Shown: positions 41,899 through 50,815, numbered from the stretch's first letter. The stretch is DNA of 64,000 nucleotides from Pontibacter liquoris (GCF_022758235.1 NZ_JALEBG010000002.1:620001-684000), one strand, 5' to 3'. Program-made: numbers and translations. The notes: generated by a model from the sequence alone, not told the origin.

Positions 41899-43977
41899 TT
41901 AATTCTCGTTGTATTGCAGGTTAAACTTGCCTTTGGCATCCTGGTCAGGCTGCAGCAGCTTTTTATACTTGTCGTACACCTTGGCAGGTTGTTTTTTGCC
42001 ATTCACATAAAAGCCGTCTTCATTCAGCTGGATGCTCAGGTTGCCGGTATCGTCCTTGATCAGGCCGTCTTTTACCAGCTCCTCTTTTACGGTTTGCATG
42101 CGGTCGGCGCGCTCGCGCGCAACCTCAGCATGTTGCCGCGCCATTTCCGCACGCTGCCTTGACAGGGCTACATGCTGCTGGGCAATTTCTACCCGCCGCT
42201 GGGAATTGGCCGCCTGTTGTTCTGCCTGGCGCGTAATGCGCTGCACATCCACATCTTTGTACAGGTTGCGCACTTCCGCCTCATAGGCTTTCAGTTCCTT
42301 TTCATACGCCTTCATGGCAGCATCGTGTTCTTTCTGCTCTTTCTTAGAGAGCTCCTTCCCCGCGTCCTGCCCTAATGCTGGCGGCATGGGTGGCATCGGC
42401 GGCATAGGTGGCATTGGGGGAGGCGGCGGCGCTATCTCAGGCATGGGCGGCACAGGCGGTACAGGGGGTAGCGGAGCCATGGCATCGCCATCAAAGCGGA
42501 AGTTATAGTTGTAGTTGAAATTCTCATTGCCACGACGGCGGACGTTTGCTGTGGCAGAACGGGCAATCTCTATACTTCTTTCCACTTCTTCTTTCCGGGC
42601 TTTGGGCGCATGGTCCACCGCCTGCAGGCGCTGGTTTATGAGATCATCAAACTTAGGGATGTCCTTTTTAGGAATACGCTTCCCGTTTACGTAGAGGTCT
42701 GTTACCTTTCCTTTCTTGTTTTTGATGATGATCACATCCTGCTGCCTGCCGGTTGGGCCCTGCACTTTGTACACGTAGGCGTTGGTTACTTCTTCGGCTG
42801 CGCTGTCCTTAACGGCTATTGTTGCTTCTTCGGCAGCTGGAGCAGGCGTAGCATCAAGGGACGTGATCACCTTTACGGGTTGCACCAGCAGCAATTCTTT
42901 TACCGCTGCCTGGGGTACTTTTGTGGTGGGGTTCAGCCCGGCCACAGCCCCGAAAGAGAGCCCCAGCAAACCGATAACGAGCACAATCGCGGCCAGAAAG
43001 CCTTCGGAGAAAGTAGGCCTGAGCGAGGGCTGCCCCACCAGGCGTTTGATGCGGCTCAGCAGGGAGCCTCTTTTGCCGGAGAACGCCAGGGCCAGGGCCG
43101 GCGCTGCCGGCAGGCGCATGGCCTCCAGCTCAGCCAGGGCGCGGGCGTACGTCATGGTGTCGCCGCACACGGCTACCGCCACATCATCGCAGCAGTTCTC
43201 GCGCTCGGCGCGCACCACATCCGAGATCCACCACATGGCCGGGTGGTAAAAGAAGAGCAGATCCACTACCGATTGCAGCAGGTTGAAGAGGTAATCCCGG
43301 CGCATAATGTGAGCCAGCTCGTGGGCAAGTATGGCTTCTACCTGCCCCGCCGACAGCCCCGTTACCGCTCCGATCGGCAGCAGAATAACCGGCTTTGCCA
43401 ACCCGATGGCAACAGGCACCCGAACCAGCGCCGACTCTACCAGACGAACCTGCCGGGCCAGCCCGATACGCTGGCTAAGCGCCTGCAGTCTGTTTTGCCA
43501 GTCTGCAGAGAGCGGCCTTACTTTATAATGGCGCAGTCGCTGGGTATAAGCCATGCCGCCTATAAAGCGCACAGCCATCAGCAGCAAACCCAGCAGCCAG
43601 CAGGTTACCAGCAGCGGCAGGTGCCGGTCAAAGTATACCTGGGCCACGCCCAGCGGGTCCTGCCAGAAAGAAACAGCCGCTGCATCCGATGCTGCACCGC
43701 TAAGGCTTATACTTGCCGGGCTGCTGCCGGCTTCCAGGGTAACGGAAGTAGCCATGCGGCCATAATAGTAAGCAAAAGTACCGGCCGAGAGCAGCAGTTG
43801 TGCCAGCATGGCCCCGCCGGCCACCGCATAGCGCAGCTTGGAGGTATGATGGCGCAGCAACACCAGCAACAGCCCCAGGAATAGCGCCACAAAGGCCGTT
43901 TGCCACAACGAGTGCAGCAGTGTCCAGCCCAGGGCACGCACCAGGGCTTCAGGCAATATGTTCGGGATCAGGTTCAT
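41899..43977 (-). CDS. M56 (BlaR1-like) membrane metallopeptidase with proline-rich and coiled-coil tail
   Basis: 692 residues. The N-terminal half has membrane helices and the M56 domain with zinc motif HELAH at 219-223 and the family block RAERENCCDDVAVAVCGD. The C-terminal half is outside the family core: after a helix near 315-340 there is a stretch with KGKVTDLYVNGKRIPKKD, a proline/methionine-rich segment (PPVPPVPPMPEIAPPPPPMP and repeats of PPM), then a long helix with heptad-like copies (RVEIAQQHVALSRQRAEMAR). No penicillin-binding sensor domain is present, so beta-lactam sensing is unlikely. It overlaps blaI by 4 bases. It probably cleaves or inactivates BlaI on an envelope cue. Confidence 0.88.
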   Translation of the reverse strand: MNLIPNILPEALVRALGWTLLHSLWQTAFVALFLGLLLVLLRHHTSKLRYAVAGGAMLAQLLLSAGTFAYYYGRMATSVTLEAGSSPASISLSGAASDAAAVSFWQDPLGVAQVYFDRHLPLLVTCWLLGLLLMAVRFIGGMAYTQRLRHYKVRPLSADWQNRLQALSQRIGLARQVRLVESALVRVPVAIGLAKPVILLPIGAVTGLSAGQVEAILAHELAHIMRRDYLFNLLQSVVDLLFFYHPAMWWISDVVRAERENCCDDVAVAVCGDTMTYARALAELEAMRLPAAPALALAFSGKRGSLLSRIKRLVGQPSLRPTFSEGFLAAIVLVIGLLGLSFGAVAGLNPTTKVPQAAVKELLLVQPVKVITSLDATPAPAAEEATIAVKDSAAEEVTNAYVYKVQGPTGRQQDVIIIKNKKGKVTDLYVNGKRIPKKDIPKFDDLINQRLQAVDHAPKARKEEVERSIEIARSATANVRRRGNENFNYNYNFRFDGDAMAPLPPVPPVPPMPEIAPPPPPMPPMPPMPPMPPALGQDAGKELSKKEQKEHDAAMKAYEKELKAYEAEVRNLYKDVDVQRITRQAEQQAANSQRRVEIAQQHVALSRQRAEMARQHAEVARERADRMQTVKEELVKDGLIKDDTGNLSIQLNEDGFYVNGKKQPAKVYDKYKKLLQPDQDAKGKFNLQYNEN

Positions 43978-44363
43978 CGGTTACCTCCTTCCATTTTATT
44001 TAGTAAGTTTCGGATCTCGTTCAGTTCCTCGGGCGAGGTTTTGCTGTTGCCCAGCGCCTGCAGGACCAGCTTGGAAGCTGAGCCCCGGAAAGCTGCATCC
44101 AGAAAGCGATCCAGCAGGCGGCGCTGGGTGGCCTCCTCTTCCAGCAGCGGGCGGTATACATGGGAGCGGTTTGATTTGTCGGCATCCAGCATTTCTTTTT
44201 CTGCCATGATCTGCATCAGCTTTAAGGTAGTGGTGTAGCCCACTTCTTTTGTTTTGCTGAGCTCCTCGTGTACAAAGCGCACGGTGCTGGGGCCGTGCTG
44301 CCAGAGGACCTGCAGGATCTCGAGTTCCGACTCGGTGGGTTTGGCGTTTTTTTCTAAATCCAT
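43974..44363 (-). CDS. blaI: BlaI/MecI/CopY-family repressor
   Basis: 129 residues. The winged-helix domain is typical: TESELEILQVLWQHGPSTVR, then VHEELSKTKEVGYTTTLKLM and KSNRSHVYRPLLEEEATQRR, followed by the C-terminal dimer helices. The 4-base overlap with the M56 gene implies translational coupling, as in other BlaI-BlaR1 pairs, where the repressor is removed after the membrane protease is triggered. Two 16-bp dyads with the core TACGA...TCGTA lie 46-92 bases upstream of its start and are the likely autoregulatory operators. The symbol names the family; resistance to beta-lactams is not implied. Confidence 0.92.
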   Translation of the reverse strand: MDLEKNAKPTESELEILQVLWQHGPSTVRFVHEELSKTKEVGYTTTLKLMQIMAEKEMLDADKSNRSHVYRPLLEEEATQRRLLDRFLDAAFRGSASKLVLQALGNSKTSPEELNEIRNLLNKMEGGNR

Positions 44364-44408
44364 AGTGAAGAGATGATTAAGTGCGCGGTTAGTTGCATTA
44401 CAAGTATA

Positions 44409-44424
44409 TACGAATGATTTCGTA
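44409..44424 (-). promoter_or_regulatory. BlaI-type operator dyad 1
   Basis: TACGAATGATTTCGTA: perfect 6-bp arms around TGAT. Immediately downstream on the - strand is TATACTTG (44401-44408), one mismatch from the TAnnTTTG box, so binding here would block the promoter. Confidence 0.65.
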
Positions 44425-44439
44425 AAAGGAAATTTTATT

Positions 44440-44455
44440 TACGATTTATTTCGTA
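44440..44455 (-). promoter_or_regulatory. BlaI-type operator dyad 2
   Basis: TACGATTTATTTCGTA: 5-bp arms, same length and half-sites as dyad 1. The centres are 31 bases apart, about three helical turns, so two dimers could bind the same face. Confidence 0.65.
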
Positions 44456-44528
44456 CTTAGCTATAATGTTGCGTAAAATGCCCCGGAGAGTGAGCAAAGG
44501 CACGTTGGAAGCGGGTGGAAATGCCGGC

Positions 44529-45608
44529 TTAATGCACCAGTGCCGACTGCACAAGTATAAACTCGTTGATGTTATCGGAGTTGATGACGCCGGCCAGGCG
44601 GCCGTTCTCGAGCACGGGGTAGAGCGGAGCGCGGTTTTTCTGAAGCTCGCTGTAGGCGTCGGCAAGTTTGTCCTGCACGTTAAAGGTGGTAAACTCCGGC
44701 GACATGACCTCGGAGACGGCCGTGTGCAGCTGCTCGTTCTTGATGGCTTGTATCAATTGCGAGCGGGTCAGCACACCGACCACTTGCCCTTCCGTGGCTA
44801 CAATAAACTCGTGTTCGGAGCCCATCAACAGCTTGTCCAGCGCGTCGCGCACGGTGTTTTCCGGCGCCAGTGTTACGTAGATCGTCATCATGCCCTCGCG
44901 CACGCTGTGGCCGCGCAAAAAGTTAATGTGCTGCACCATCATGTTCTCGGAGAAAGCGCTGAAGAAAACAAACGCCCCGATCAGGATAAGGAAAGGATTA
45001 TAGAAAAAGCCGATGAACACGAACAGAACAGCCAGCAGCTGCCCTAGGTTGGCGGCGATCTGCGTGGCCCGCACCCGCCCCAGCTTAAAGGCCAGCAGCG
45101 CCCGCAGCACCCGTCCGCCATCCATCGGGAAAGCAGGAATAGCGTTAAAGACCACCAGCACCATGTTTACGTAGGTTAGCAGGTAAAAAAAGTTGGCCGG
45201 CGTAATGCGCAGAAAGAACTCCCCGGGAGGTATGTCCCGCAGCGGAGGCAACACCAGCCAGAGCAGCAGCGCGATGACCACGTTTACGGCAGGGCCCGCC
45301 ACAGCAATGAGCAGCTCTTCGCGCGGGTTTTCAGGCATGCGCTCCAGGCTGGCCACGCCGCCGATGGGCAGCAGGGTGATGGCTTTGGTCTTCACGCCAA
45401 AGTGTTTTGCAGTGAGCGCGTGGCCCAGCTCGTGCAACACCACGCAAAAGAAAACGGCCAGCACAAAGCCTACCGCCAGCGCAATGGCCGTGGTGTCGCT
45501 GCCGCGTTGCGATTCGGTAAAGGCCACCCACGCCAGCAACAACACAAACGTCCAGTGCATTCGTATTCTGATGCCGGCAATGCGGCCTAATTTAAGCGCA
45601 CATTTCAT
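44529..45608 (-). CDS. Site-2-protease-like M50 membrane protease with two CBS domains
   Basis: 359 residues from the ATG at 45608, chosen because [20 protein letters not shown] is the usual start of these proteases; the frame is open 35 codons further up but those residues do not resemble the family. The zinc motif HELGH is at 59-63 ([20 protein letters not shown]), with the second-ligand region [11 protein letters not shown] near 160. Six membrane helices are followed by paired CBS domains (about 230-355; [20 protein letters not shown], then [20 protein letters not shown]). CBS pairs bind adenosyl ligands, so proteolysis may respond to nucleotide state. The substrate is unknown. Not in an operon with blaI, 166 bases away. 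Confidence 0.92.
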   Translation of the reverse strand: MKCALKLGRIAGIRIRMHWTFVLLLAWVAFTESQRGSDTTAIALAVGFVLAVFFCVVLHELGHALTAKHFGVKTKAITLLPIGGVASLERMPENPREELLIAVAGPAVNVVIALLLWLVLPPLRDIPPGEFFLRITPANFFYLLTYVNMVLVVFNAIPAFPMDGGRVLRALLAFKLGRVRATQIAANLGQLLAVLFVFIGFFYNPFLILIGAFVFFSAFSENMMVQHINFLRGHSVREGMMTIYVTLAPENTVRDALDKLLMGSEHEFIVATEGQVVGVLTRSQLIQAIKNEQLHTAVSEVMSPEFTTFNVQDKLADAYSELQKNRAPLYPVLENGRLAGVINSDNINEFILVQSALVH

Positions 45609-45949
45609 AAGAAGTATCCTGTTGTAAGTAAACCATGCTATGTTATCATCAGGGAGAGCAGGCGGGCCGGCAACGTAGAGCACCTGGCGAACCTGGCAGG
45701 AGTTGCTGCACATGCGTATACCTTCTGAATTAACGCATAAACAGGCTTATGGTTTGATAATGAGCTGCTTGCAGGTTGAGGTTCTTTGGCTGGGGCTATA
45801 ATAGAAATAAGAATGCGGGGATGCCGTATACTTGGCAGTCGGGTGGCAGTTTTATAGCTTTGCGGGAAGCACGCAGCCTGGCAGGTCGTTTGCCTCGTGT
45901 GGCAGCTCAGGCGCACGATTAAAAAGAAACAGGCCAGCGTTATACTTAC

Positions 45950-46360
45950 ATGGACATACAGAACAGAGATTTTTTGAAGGAGCTGGTTTTCCAGACCTCG
46001 CGGAGCGGTGGCGCCGGCGGGCAGAACGTCAATAAAGTGGAAACCAAGGTGGAGCTCCGGTTTCAGGTGGATAACTCGGTACTGCTCACACAGGAGGAAA
46101 AAGAGGTGCTAAAGCAGAAACTGGCCAGCCGCATTACCTCCGACGGCTACCTGCAGCTGGTATGCCAGGACGAGCGAAGCCAGTTGCGCAACAAGGAACT
46201 GTGCGTGGCCCGTTTTTACGCACTGCTGCGGCAGGCTTTTACAAAACAGAAAAAGCGAACGGCCACCAAACCGACCAAAGCCGGCGTGCGGCGGCGACTG
46301 GAGAGCAAAAAGCGCCAATCCGAAAAGAAAGGAAACAGGGGCTATAAAGGAGATCAATAG
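45950..46360 (+). CDS. arfB: ArfB (YaeJ)-type ribosome rescue hydrolase
   Basis: 136 residues. The GGQ catalytic loop is SRSGGAGGQNVNKVET with GGQ at 23-25, and the C-terminal tail is very basic (KKRTATKPTKAGVRRRLESK), both as in ArfB, which enters the empty mRNA channel of stalled ribosomes and releases the peptide. The lack of a codon-recognition domain separates it from RF1 and RF2. The tail is close to normal length. It converges on the DinB gene through a shared terminator, and a TATACTTAC word lies just before its start. Confidence 0.93.
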   Translation: MDIQNRDFLKELVFQTSRSGGAGGQNVNKVETKVELRFQVDNSVLLTQEEKEVLKQKLASRITSDGYLQLVCQDERSQLRNKELCVARFYALLRQAFTKQKKRTATKPTKAGVRRRLESKKRQSEKKGNRGYKGDQ

Positions 46361-46398
46361 CGCCCGGGTTTCTGGTTACCAGAAGCCCGGGCGCTTTT
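46360..46398. terminator. Strong bidirectional terminator between arfB and the DinB gene
   Basis: A stem of about 17 bp (GCGCCCGGGTTTCTGGT with ACCAGAAGCCCGGGCGC, one mismatch) followed by TTTT, between convergent genes ending at 46360 and 46421. Confidence 0.9.
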
Positions 46399-46420
46399 GT
46401 GTTAGCCTAAGAACAAGTGC

Positions 46421-46897
46421 CTAGTATACCTGGCCCATCAGTTCGCGCACGTAGGTTACGTAGTCGGTGTTGGGTGGCGTGTGGCCGCACTTGCGCAGGT
46501 CTGTGGCTACCTGTGCACGATGGTAGGTGGCGTGGTTAAACGCATGTGTCAGGATGTCGAGTACGCGGGTGCTATACTTGTGGCCCTGGCTGTTGGTATA
46601 ATCGATCAGGCGGTTAAACTCCGCCTCGTCGGCGTTGGCCACCAGCTCGGCAATGCGGTACGAAGCCGTTTTATGGAGCGCGAAAAGCTCTTCGAGCGAG
46701 TGCTCCTGCCATACCTTCACCGGGCTCTCGGTGCCGGTGATGCGGGCGATCCAGATGGCCTGTGCGTTAAGCGCGTGGCTTTGCAGGCGCAGGGAGTTAG
46801 CCGGCACTTCGGGCAGCGTGCCGAATACATCCAGCATGGTTTGGTTGGCCCAGATATTATACTCCGAAAGGTTCTTCAGTACGTCGTTTCCAGTCAT
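46421..46897 (-). CDS. DinB-family four-helix protein
   Basis: 158 residues forming the DinB/YfiT-like bundle. The metal-site His residues are visible: HALNAQAIWIARITG near 47 and the closing pair in LTHAFNHATYHRAQVATDLR near 120-130. The family includes thiol-dependent transferases; the reaction here is not known. The gene follows the DUF6970 lipoprotein gene by 5 bases, so they share a message. Confidence 0.9.
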   Translation of the reverse strand: MTGNDVLKNLSEYNIWANQTMLDVFGTLPEVPANSLRLQSHALNAQAIWIARITGTESPVKVWQEHSLEELFALHKTASYRIAELVANADEAEFNRLIDYTNSQGHKYSTRVLDILTHAFNHATYHRAQVATDLRKCGHTPPNTDYVTYVRELMGQVY

Positions 46898-46902
46898 GTT
46901 AA

Positions 46903-47295
46903 TTAGCGTTCTCGTTTATCTTCCCAAATTAAAATTTCATTTTTTCGTTCCGCCGCAAAGTTGGCGCAGCGGCCGTCGCCCTTGCCGGTTATGCCGCCGT
47001 CGGGCTCGCAGAGGATGTTGCCTTTCCGGTCGTATACTTTGCTGGGGATATCGCAGCAGCGGCTGGTGAGGTAGTATACTTCCTGGTTGTGGTAGGTATA
47101 GCGGTAGATTTTGGCAGGTGGGTTAGCAGGGGCTTCTTCCTGCAACTGCTGGATGAGCTGGCTTAGCCACGGGGCAGCCAGTGCGTTGGCGGTGGCGCCC
47201 GCCGGTATTTGGGGCGAGAGGCCCGGTTTGCAGGCGCCCAGCAGGCAGATCAGCAACAGGCATACTGCCCAAACGAGATTTTTTCTTGTAGCCAT
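46903..47295 (-). CDS. Small lipoprotein of the DUF6970 type
   Basis: 130 residues. The lipoprotein signal has its lipobox at LLGAC (MATRKNLVWAVCLLLICLLG then AC). The mature part keeps a compact, Cys-containing block, IYRYTYHNQEVYYLTSRCCD followed by YDRKGNILCEPDGGITGKGD and GRC, typical of DUF6970. The family has no known function; the protein is anchored in the outer or inner membrane. Upstream is an unrelated diacylglycerol kinase gene (68 bases), downstream the DinB gene (5 bases). Confidence 0.85.
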   Translation of the reverse strand: MATRKNLVWAVCLLLICLLGACKPGLSPQIPAGATANALAAPWLSQLIQQLQEEAPANPPAKIYRYTYHNQEVYYLTSRCCDIPSKVYDRKGNILCEPDGGITGKGDGRCANFAAERKNEILIWEDKRER

Positions 47296-47362
47296 GGTGG
47301 CGGATCTATCGAATAGGAGCGCAAATGTACTAATCCCACGGGTTTAAAAGAAGCCCGCGGGT

Positions 47363-47743
47363 TTAACTGTTCAGGTAAGCCAGCCAGTAAGGCACAAACA
47401 CCACCAGCCCTACGCCTGCCGCCGTAATGGCAGCCATCAGCACGGCACCCGCCGCCAGGTCTTTTGTTTTGCCTGCCAGCGCATGAAACTCCGGCGACAC
47501 CAGGTTGGTCAGGGTCTCGATGGCGGTGTTCACGATCTCGGCCATCCATACCAGGCCGATACTCAGCAGCAAGAAGCACCACTCCGTGCGGGTCACGCCG
47601 AACCGGAAGCCCATCACCCCCACCACTACGCTGGCCAGCACATGCAGGCGCATGTTGGGCTCCGACCGGAACACGGCGGTTATTCCTTTCAGGGCATACT
47701 TAACACTGTTGTAGCGGGAGAGAAAGTAAGAAGGCTGGGGCAT
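47363..47743 (-). CDS. dgkA: Diacylglycerol/undecaprenol kinase, DgkA type
   Basis: 126 residues, three membrane helices, as usual for the small kinases. The catalytic block is AEIVNTAIETLTNLVSPEFH, then AGKTKDLAAGAVL. Gram-negative DgkA phosphorylates diacylglycerol while related enzymes use undecaprenol; which substrate applies here cannot be told from sequence alone. The N-terminus (NSVKYALKGITAVFRSEPNM) is standard. It may be cotranscribed with the lipoprotein gene downstream. Confidence 0.9.
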   Translation of the reverse strand: MPQPSYFLSRYNSVKYALKGITAVFRSEPNMRLHVLASVVVGVMGFRFGVTRTEWCFLLLSIGLVWMAEIVNTAIETLTNLVSPEFHALAGKTKDLAAGAVLMAAITAAGVGLVVFVPYWLAYLNS

Positions 47744-47826
47744 AGCAAAAACAGGTATGAGAGGGCGTATGAAGTGCTTTTACCGGGCCGGCAAGTATAA
47801 AGTTGTAGGCCTGCGGCAGGAACAAT

Positions 47827-47862
47827 AAAAAAGCAGGCAGCCCTGTTTCCAGCGCTGCCTGC
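47827..47862 (-). terminator. Terminator of msrB
   Basis: A stem AGCAGGCAGC with GCTGCCTGCT followed on the - strand by TTTTTT, 19 bases after the stop at 47881. Confidence 0.88.
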
Positions 47863-47880
47863 TATACTTTTATAGGATGA

Positions 47881-48273
47881 TCACGCCAGCTCGTCTACCG
47901 GCACAAACGTCATCGAGAGGGAATTGACGCAATGGCGCACGTTCTTGGGAGTCAGGTACTCGCCTTCGAACACGTGGCCCAGGTGCGCGCCGCAGTTGGC
48001 GCATACAATCTCGGTGCGGCGACCGTCGGCGTCCGGCACCCGCTTTACGGCACCCGTTATCTCGTCGTCGAAGCTGGGCCAGCCGCAGTGTGATTCAAAT
48101 TTATACTCGGAAGTATAAAGCGGGTTGTTGCAGCGCTTGCACAGGTATACGCCCTCTGCCTTGTTGTGCTCATACGCGCCGGTGCCGGGGTACTCGGTGC
48201 CTTTGTTTACAATGATGCGGGCCTCCTCCGGCGTCAGCACGTTATATTCCGATGGGTCTTTTGCTACTTTCAT
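47881..48273 (-). CDS. msrB: Peptide-methionine (R)-S-oxide reductase
   Basis: 130 residues. All key residues are present: structural zinc Cys pairs C45/C48 (LCKRC) and C91/C94 (CANCG), the resolving-type C63 in [10 protein letters not shown], and the catalytic C115 in NVRHCVNS. The enzyme reduces methionine-R-sulfoxide in proteins with electrons from thioredoxin. Cytoplasmic, no signal peptide, stand-alone gene without an MsrA partner beside it. Confidence 0.95.
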   Translation of the reverse strand: MKVAKDPSEYNVLTPEEARIIVNKGTEYPGTGAYEHNKAEGVYLCKRCNNPLYTSEYKFESHCGWPSFDDEITGAVKRVPDADGRRTEIVCANCGAHLGHVFEGEYLTPKNVRHCVNSLSMTFVPVDELA

Positions 48274-48356
48274 AGGTTAGGTTTTGTCTTTTTATACGTG
48301 TTCTGCCAGTAACAGACAAAAGGCCAAAAAGATTTGCAATGGTGGGCAGTTCTCTG

Positions 48357-48566
48357 CTAGGCCTTTTTAAGGAAGCTGGCTTTCAGTACCACCGTGCTTT
48401 TGCCGATGCGGCACTCCACTTCTTCCGGGCTGCCTGTCAGGCGGATATTTTTGATCACGTTGCCGCGCTTAAGCGTGGTAGGCATGCCTTTAACTTTCAG
48501 ATCTTTGATCACGTGCACGCTGTCGCCATCGCTGAGGATGTTGCCGTTGCTGTCTTTTACTTCCAT
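48357..48566 (-). CDS. PhnA/YjdM-like C-terminal domain protein
   Basis: 69 residues matching the C-terminal domain of PhnA/YjdM (VKDSNGNILSDGDSVHVIKD, then LKRGNVIKNIRLTGSPEEVE). The N-terminal zinc ribbon of full-length YjdM is absent, which is the common short form in Bacteroidota. Despite its old name the family has no proven link to phosphonate use. Its promoter region overlaps the start of a short gap to the ABC gene. Confidence 0.9.
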   Translation of the reverse strand: MEVKDSNGNILSDGDSVHVIKDLKVKGMPTTLKRGNVIKNIRLTGSPEEVECRIGKSTVVLKASFLKKA

Positions 48567-48693
48567 GGGTTTTGTTTATTGATCCCCAAAGGTACCAGAA
48601 TTTTAGTTTTCCGCTGCGGTACGGGCGCCAAAATGCCGGCCGGGCATCTCCCGTTACAAAGTATAGCTGGTGCGCCTGTGCCAAAAGGCAGCA

Positions 48694-49689
48694 TCAGATA
48701 TACCATACGTCCTGGGACGATAAGGCCAGGTGCACCGCGTCGCCGGGCAGGTGGCGGCCGTTGGTTGTTTTTACCGAGATCACCTCGCCCGGCAGGGCCT
48801 CAGAGAGCACTTCCACGTCGTAGTAGCTGCCCAGGTAATGCACCGCTTTCACGCTGCCTTTAATTGTATGGCTGCCCGCTTCAGTTTCCAGGGTAAACGC
48901 CTCGGGGCGCACGAGCAGGTGCCTGCCTTTTGCGCCGGCACTTCTTACTCCCGGAAAAGCCGTTGCAAAGGCAGCTGGCAGCAGGTTATAGTTGCCGAAC
49001 AGGGCGGCGGTATACTCATTTACCGGATGCCGGTACACCTGCGCGGGCGTGCCTTTCTGAATGATCCTGCCACTGTGCAGCACCAGGATCTCATCGGCCC
49101 AGGCAAGGGTGTCCAGCGGGTCGTGCGAGGTAAGGATGCAGGTAATGTCCAGCTGCTCGCCCATTTCCCGGATCACTTCTTTCAGGGTTCTTTTGTGGCT
49201 CATGTCCAGGTTAGAAAACGGCTCATCGAGCAGCAGCAGGCTGGGTGCCGTAACCAGCAGGCGGGCCAGGGCAATGCGCTGCTTCTCGCCCCCGGAAAGG
49301 TGGTCTGTGCGGCGCTTGAGCAAGTGGCTGATGCGGCAAACGGCGTAGATCGCTTCTGCTTCGTCCCTGGGCAGGGTGTTGGCATAGGTCAAAATCTGCT
49401 CTACCCGCAAAAACTTCTGCAGCTCAAAATGCTGCGAGAGGTAAGCGATGTGCGGATGCCCGGCCACCAGCTTTTCCTGCGGCCCCAGCACCCTCTCCTG
49501 TTCAAAGAGCACCTGCCCTGCCGTGGGCTGCACCAGACCGGCCAGGATCTTGAGCAGGGTACTTTTGCCCGAGCCCGTTTCGCCGGCAATGGCAATCTTC
49601 TGAAACTCCTGCTGGGTAAAGCTGATGTCCTGCAGGATCAGGCTTTCTTCTTCCTGCAACCCGATGCCTTCTACCTTTAAAAAACTCAT
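48694..49689 (-). CDS. Orphan ABC-transporter ATPase with TOBE-like tail
   Basis: 331 residues. Walker A is GETGSGKST, the signature is LSGGEKQRIALAR and Walker B is LLLLDEPFSNLD, with the switch His in ILTSHD. The C-terminal third (about 240-330; HLLVRPEAFTLETEAGSHTI, then GSVKAVHYLGSYYDVEV) is a TOBE-like domain, as in ATPases for iron, sulfate, molybdate or sugar importers. No permease or binding protein gene lies nearby, so it may pair with a transporter elsewhere. Substrate cannot be assigned. Confidence 0.88.
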   Translation of the reverse strand: MSFLKVEGIGLQEEESLILQDISFTQQEFQKIAIAGETGSGKSTLLKILAGLVQPTAGQVLFEQERVLGPQEKLVAGHPHIAYLSQHFELQKFLRVEQILTYANTLPRDEAEAIYAVCRISHLLKRRTDHLSGGEKQRIALARLLVTAPSLLLLDEPFSNLDMSHKRTLKEVIREMGEQLDITCILTSHDPLDTLAWADEILVLHSGRIIQKGTPAQVYRHPVNEYTAALFGNYNLLPAAFATAFPGVRSAGAKGRHLLVRPEAFTLETEAGSHTIKGSVKAVHYLGSYYDVEVLSEALPGEVISVKTTNGRHLPGDAVHLALSSQDVWYI

Positions 49690-49773
49690 ATGTTTCGGTA
49701 TGCTAGTAGCGGCTGGTTAGTCCGCCATCGTAAAGTATAACATGCTGCAGGTCCTAAAACAGGCAGATCAACA

Positions 49774-49801
49774 GAAAAGCAGCCCACAGGAGCTGCTTTT
49801 C
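49774..49801 (-). terminator. Likely terminator of the SDR gene
   Basis: GAAAAGCAGC pairs with GCTGCTTTTC. The same core recurs at 51185 and 54082. It is 223 bases beyond the SDR stop, within the gene-free gap 49690-50023. Confidence 0.55.
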
Positions 49802-49894
49802 TGCAAGTATAACCTCTTAAGTCTAAGCAATGAAATCTGGCCCCTACTTTTTCAGGTACCCGGGCCTATCCTTTTATCCCAAAAAGGTAGGCAC

Positions 49895-50002
49895 AGCGGT
49901 AAATGCCCGGTAGTATAGCCGCCCGTTTTATACCTGCTTAAAGTATAGCTGCAATAAACGCCTGTTACAAACCGGCTTGAACGTATAACCCCGTTTACCG
50001 CT
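49895..50002 (+). repeat. ~108-bp degenerate intergenic repeat, copy 1
   Basis: Aligns with 52515-52623 in the same orientation. The first 45 bases (AGCGGTAAATGCCCGGTAGT onward) are about 83% alike and the word AACGTATAACC is shared near the end. It lies in the gap between the ABC ATPase and SDR genes. Confidence 0.65.
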
Positions 50003-50023
50003 GCCCTCAAAATTGCTGCACGC

Positions 50024-50815
50024 TTAGGCATTGCCATAATAGTTAGACTCGCCGCCGTCGATGGCAATGGTCTGGCCATTTACATAGGAAGCCGCGTCGC
50101 TCAACAGAAAGGCTACTACTTTGGCTACTTCTTCGGGCAGGCCCAGGCGCCTGGTGGGGTTTCGTTGGGCATATTCGCTTTCAGCAGCTTTGGGGTTATC
50201 GGGGTTTACTTCTCTAAAGGCCTCGGCCACCATGGGCGTAAGTATGGCGCCCGGCGCAATGGCATTCGTTATGATACCATCTTTGCCATATTCCAGGGCC
50301 GCGTTCTTGGTCATGCCCGAAACAGCGTGCTTGCTTGCCACATACGCTACCTGGTTCAGTACGCCCCGTATGCCTCCTACCGAGGCCACATTAACGATGC
50401 GGCCATACTTCTGCTTTTGCATAACCGGAATAACATAGCGCATGCCGTAATAAACGCCCATCAGGTTAATGTCGATCACCTTTTTAAACACCTTAATGTC
50501 ATACTCGGTCATCGGTGCCTGGCGGCCTTCGATCCCTGCGTTGTTGTAGAGGCCGTCGATGCGGCCGAATGCTTTCAGGGTTTCGGAAACATACTTTTTA
50601 ACGTCTTCCTCGTTGGATGCATCGCCCACCACCGTGGTGATCTTTATACCTTGAAACTCTTTGGTCAGGTCGTTGGCGGCATCAGAGAGCTGGGCTTCGT
50701 TGTAATCCATCAAAGTAAGATTTGCTCCCTGGCTTGCCAGCTCTTTTGCGGCCGCCAGCCCCAGGCCCATGGCAGCGCCCGTGATAATAATAGCTTTTTG
50801 ATCGAATGCTTTCAT
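50024..50815 (-). CDS. Short-chain dehydrogenase/reductase
   Basis: 263 residues, classical SDR. Cofactor site TGAAMGLG (12-19), NNAG at 91-94, catalytic S145 and Y158xxxK162 (AYVASKH), and a C-terminal GGxxxYYG tail. MDYNE after the second strand (Asp at the acidic position) suggests NAD over NADP. The substrate is not determinable: these proteins include glucose and acyl-carrier-protein-like reductases. The gene stands alone. Confidence 0.92.
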   Translation of the reverse strand: MKAFDQKAIIITGAAMGLGLAAAKELASQGANLTLMDYNEAQLSDAANDLTKEFQGIKITTVVGDASNEEDVKKYVSETLKAFGRIDGLYNNAGIEGRQAPMTEYDIKVFKKVIDINLMGVYYGMRYVIPVMQKQKYGRIVNVASVGGIRGVLNQVAYVASKHAVSGMTKNAALEYGKDGIITNAIAPGAILTPMVAEAFREVNPDNPKAAESEYAQRNPTRRLGLPEEVAKVVAFLLSDAASYVNGQTIAIDGGESNYYGNA

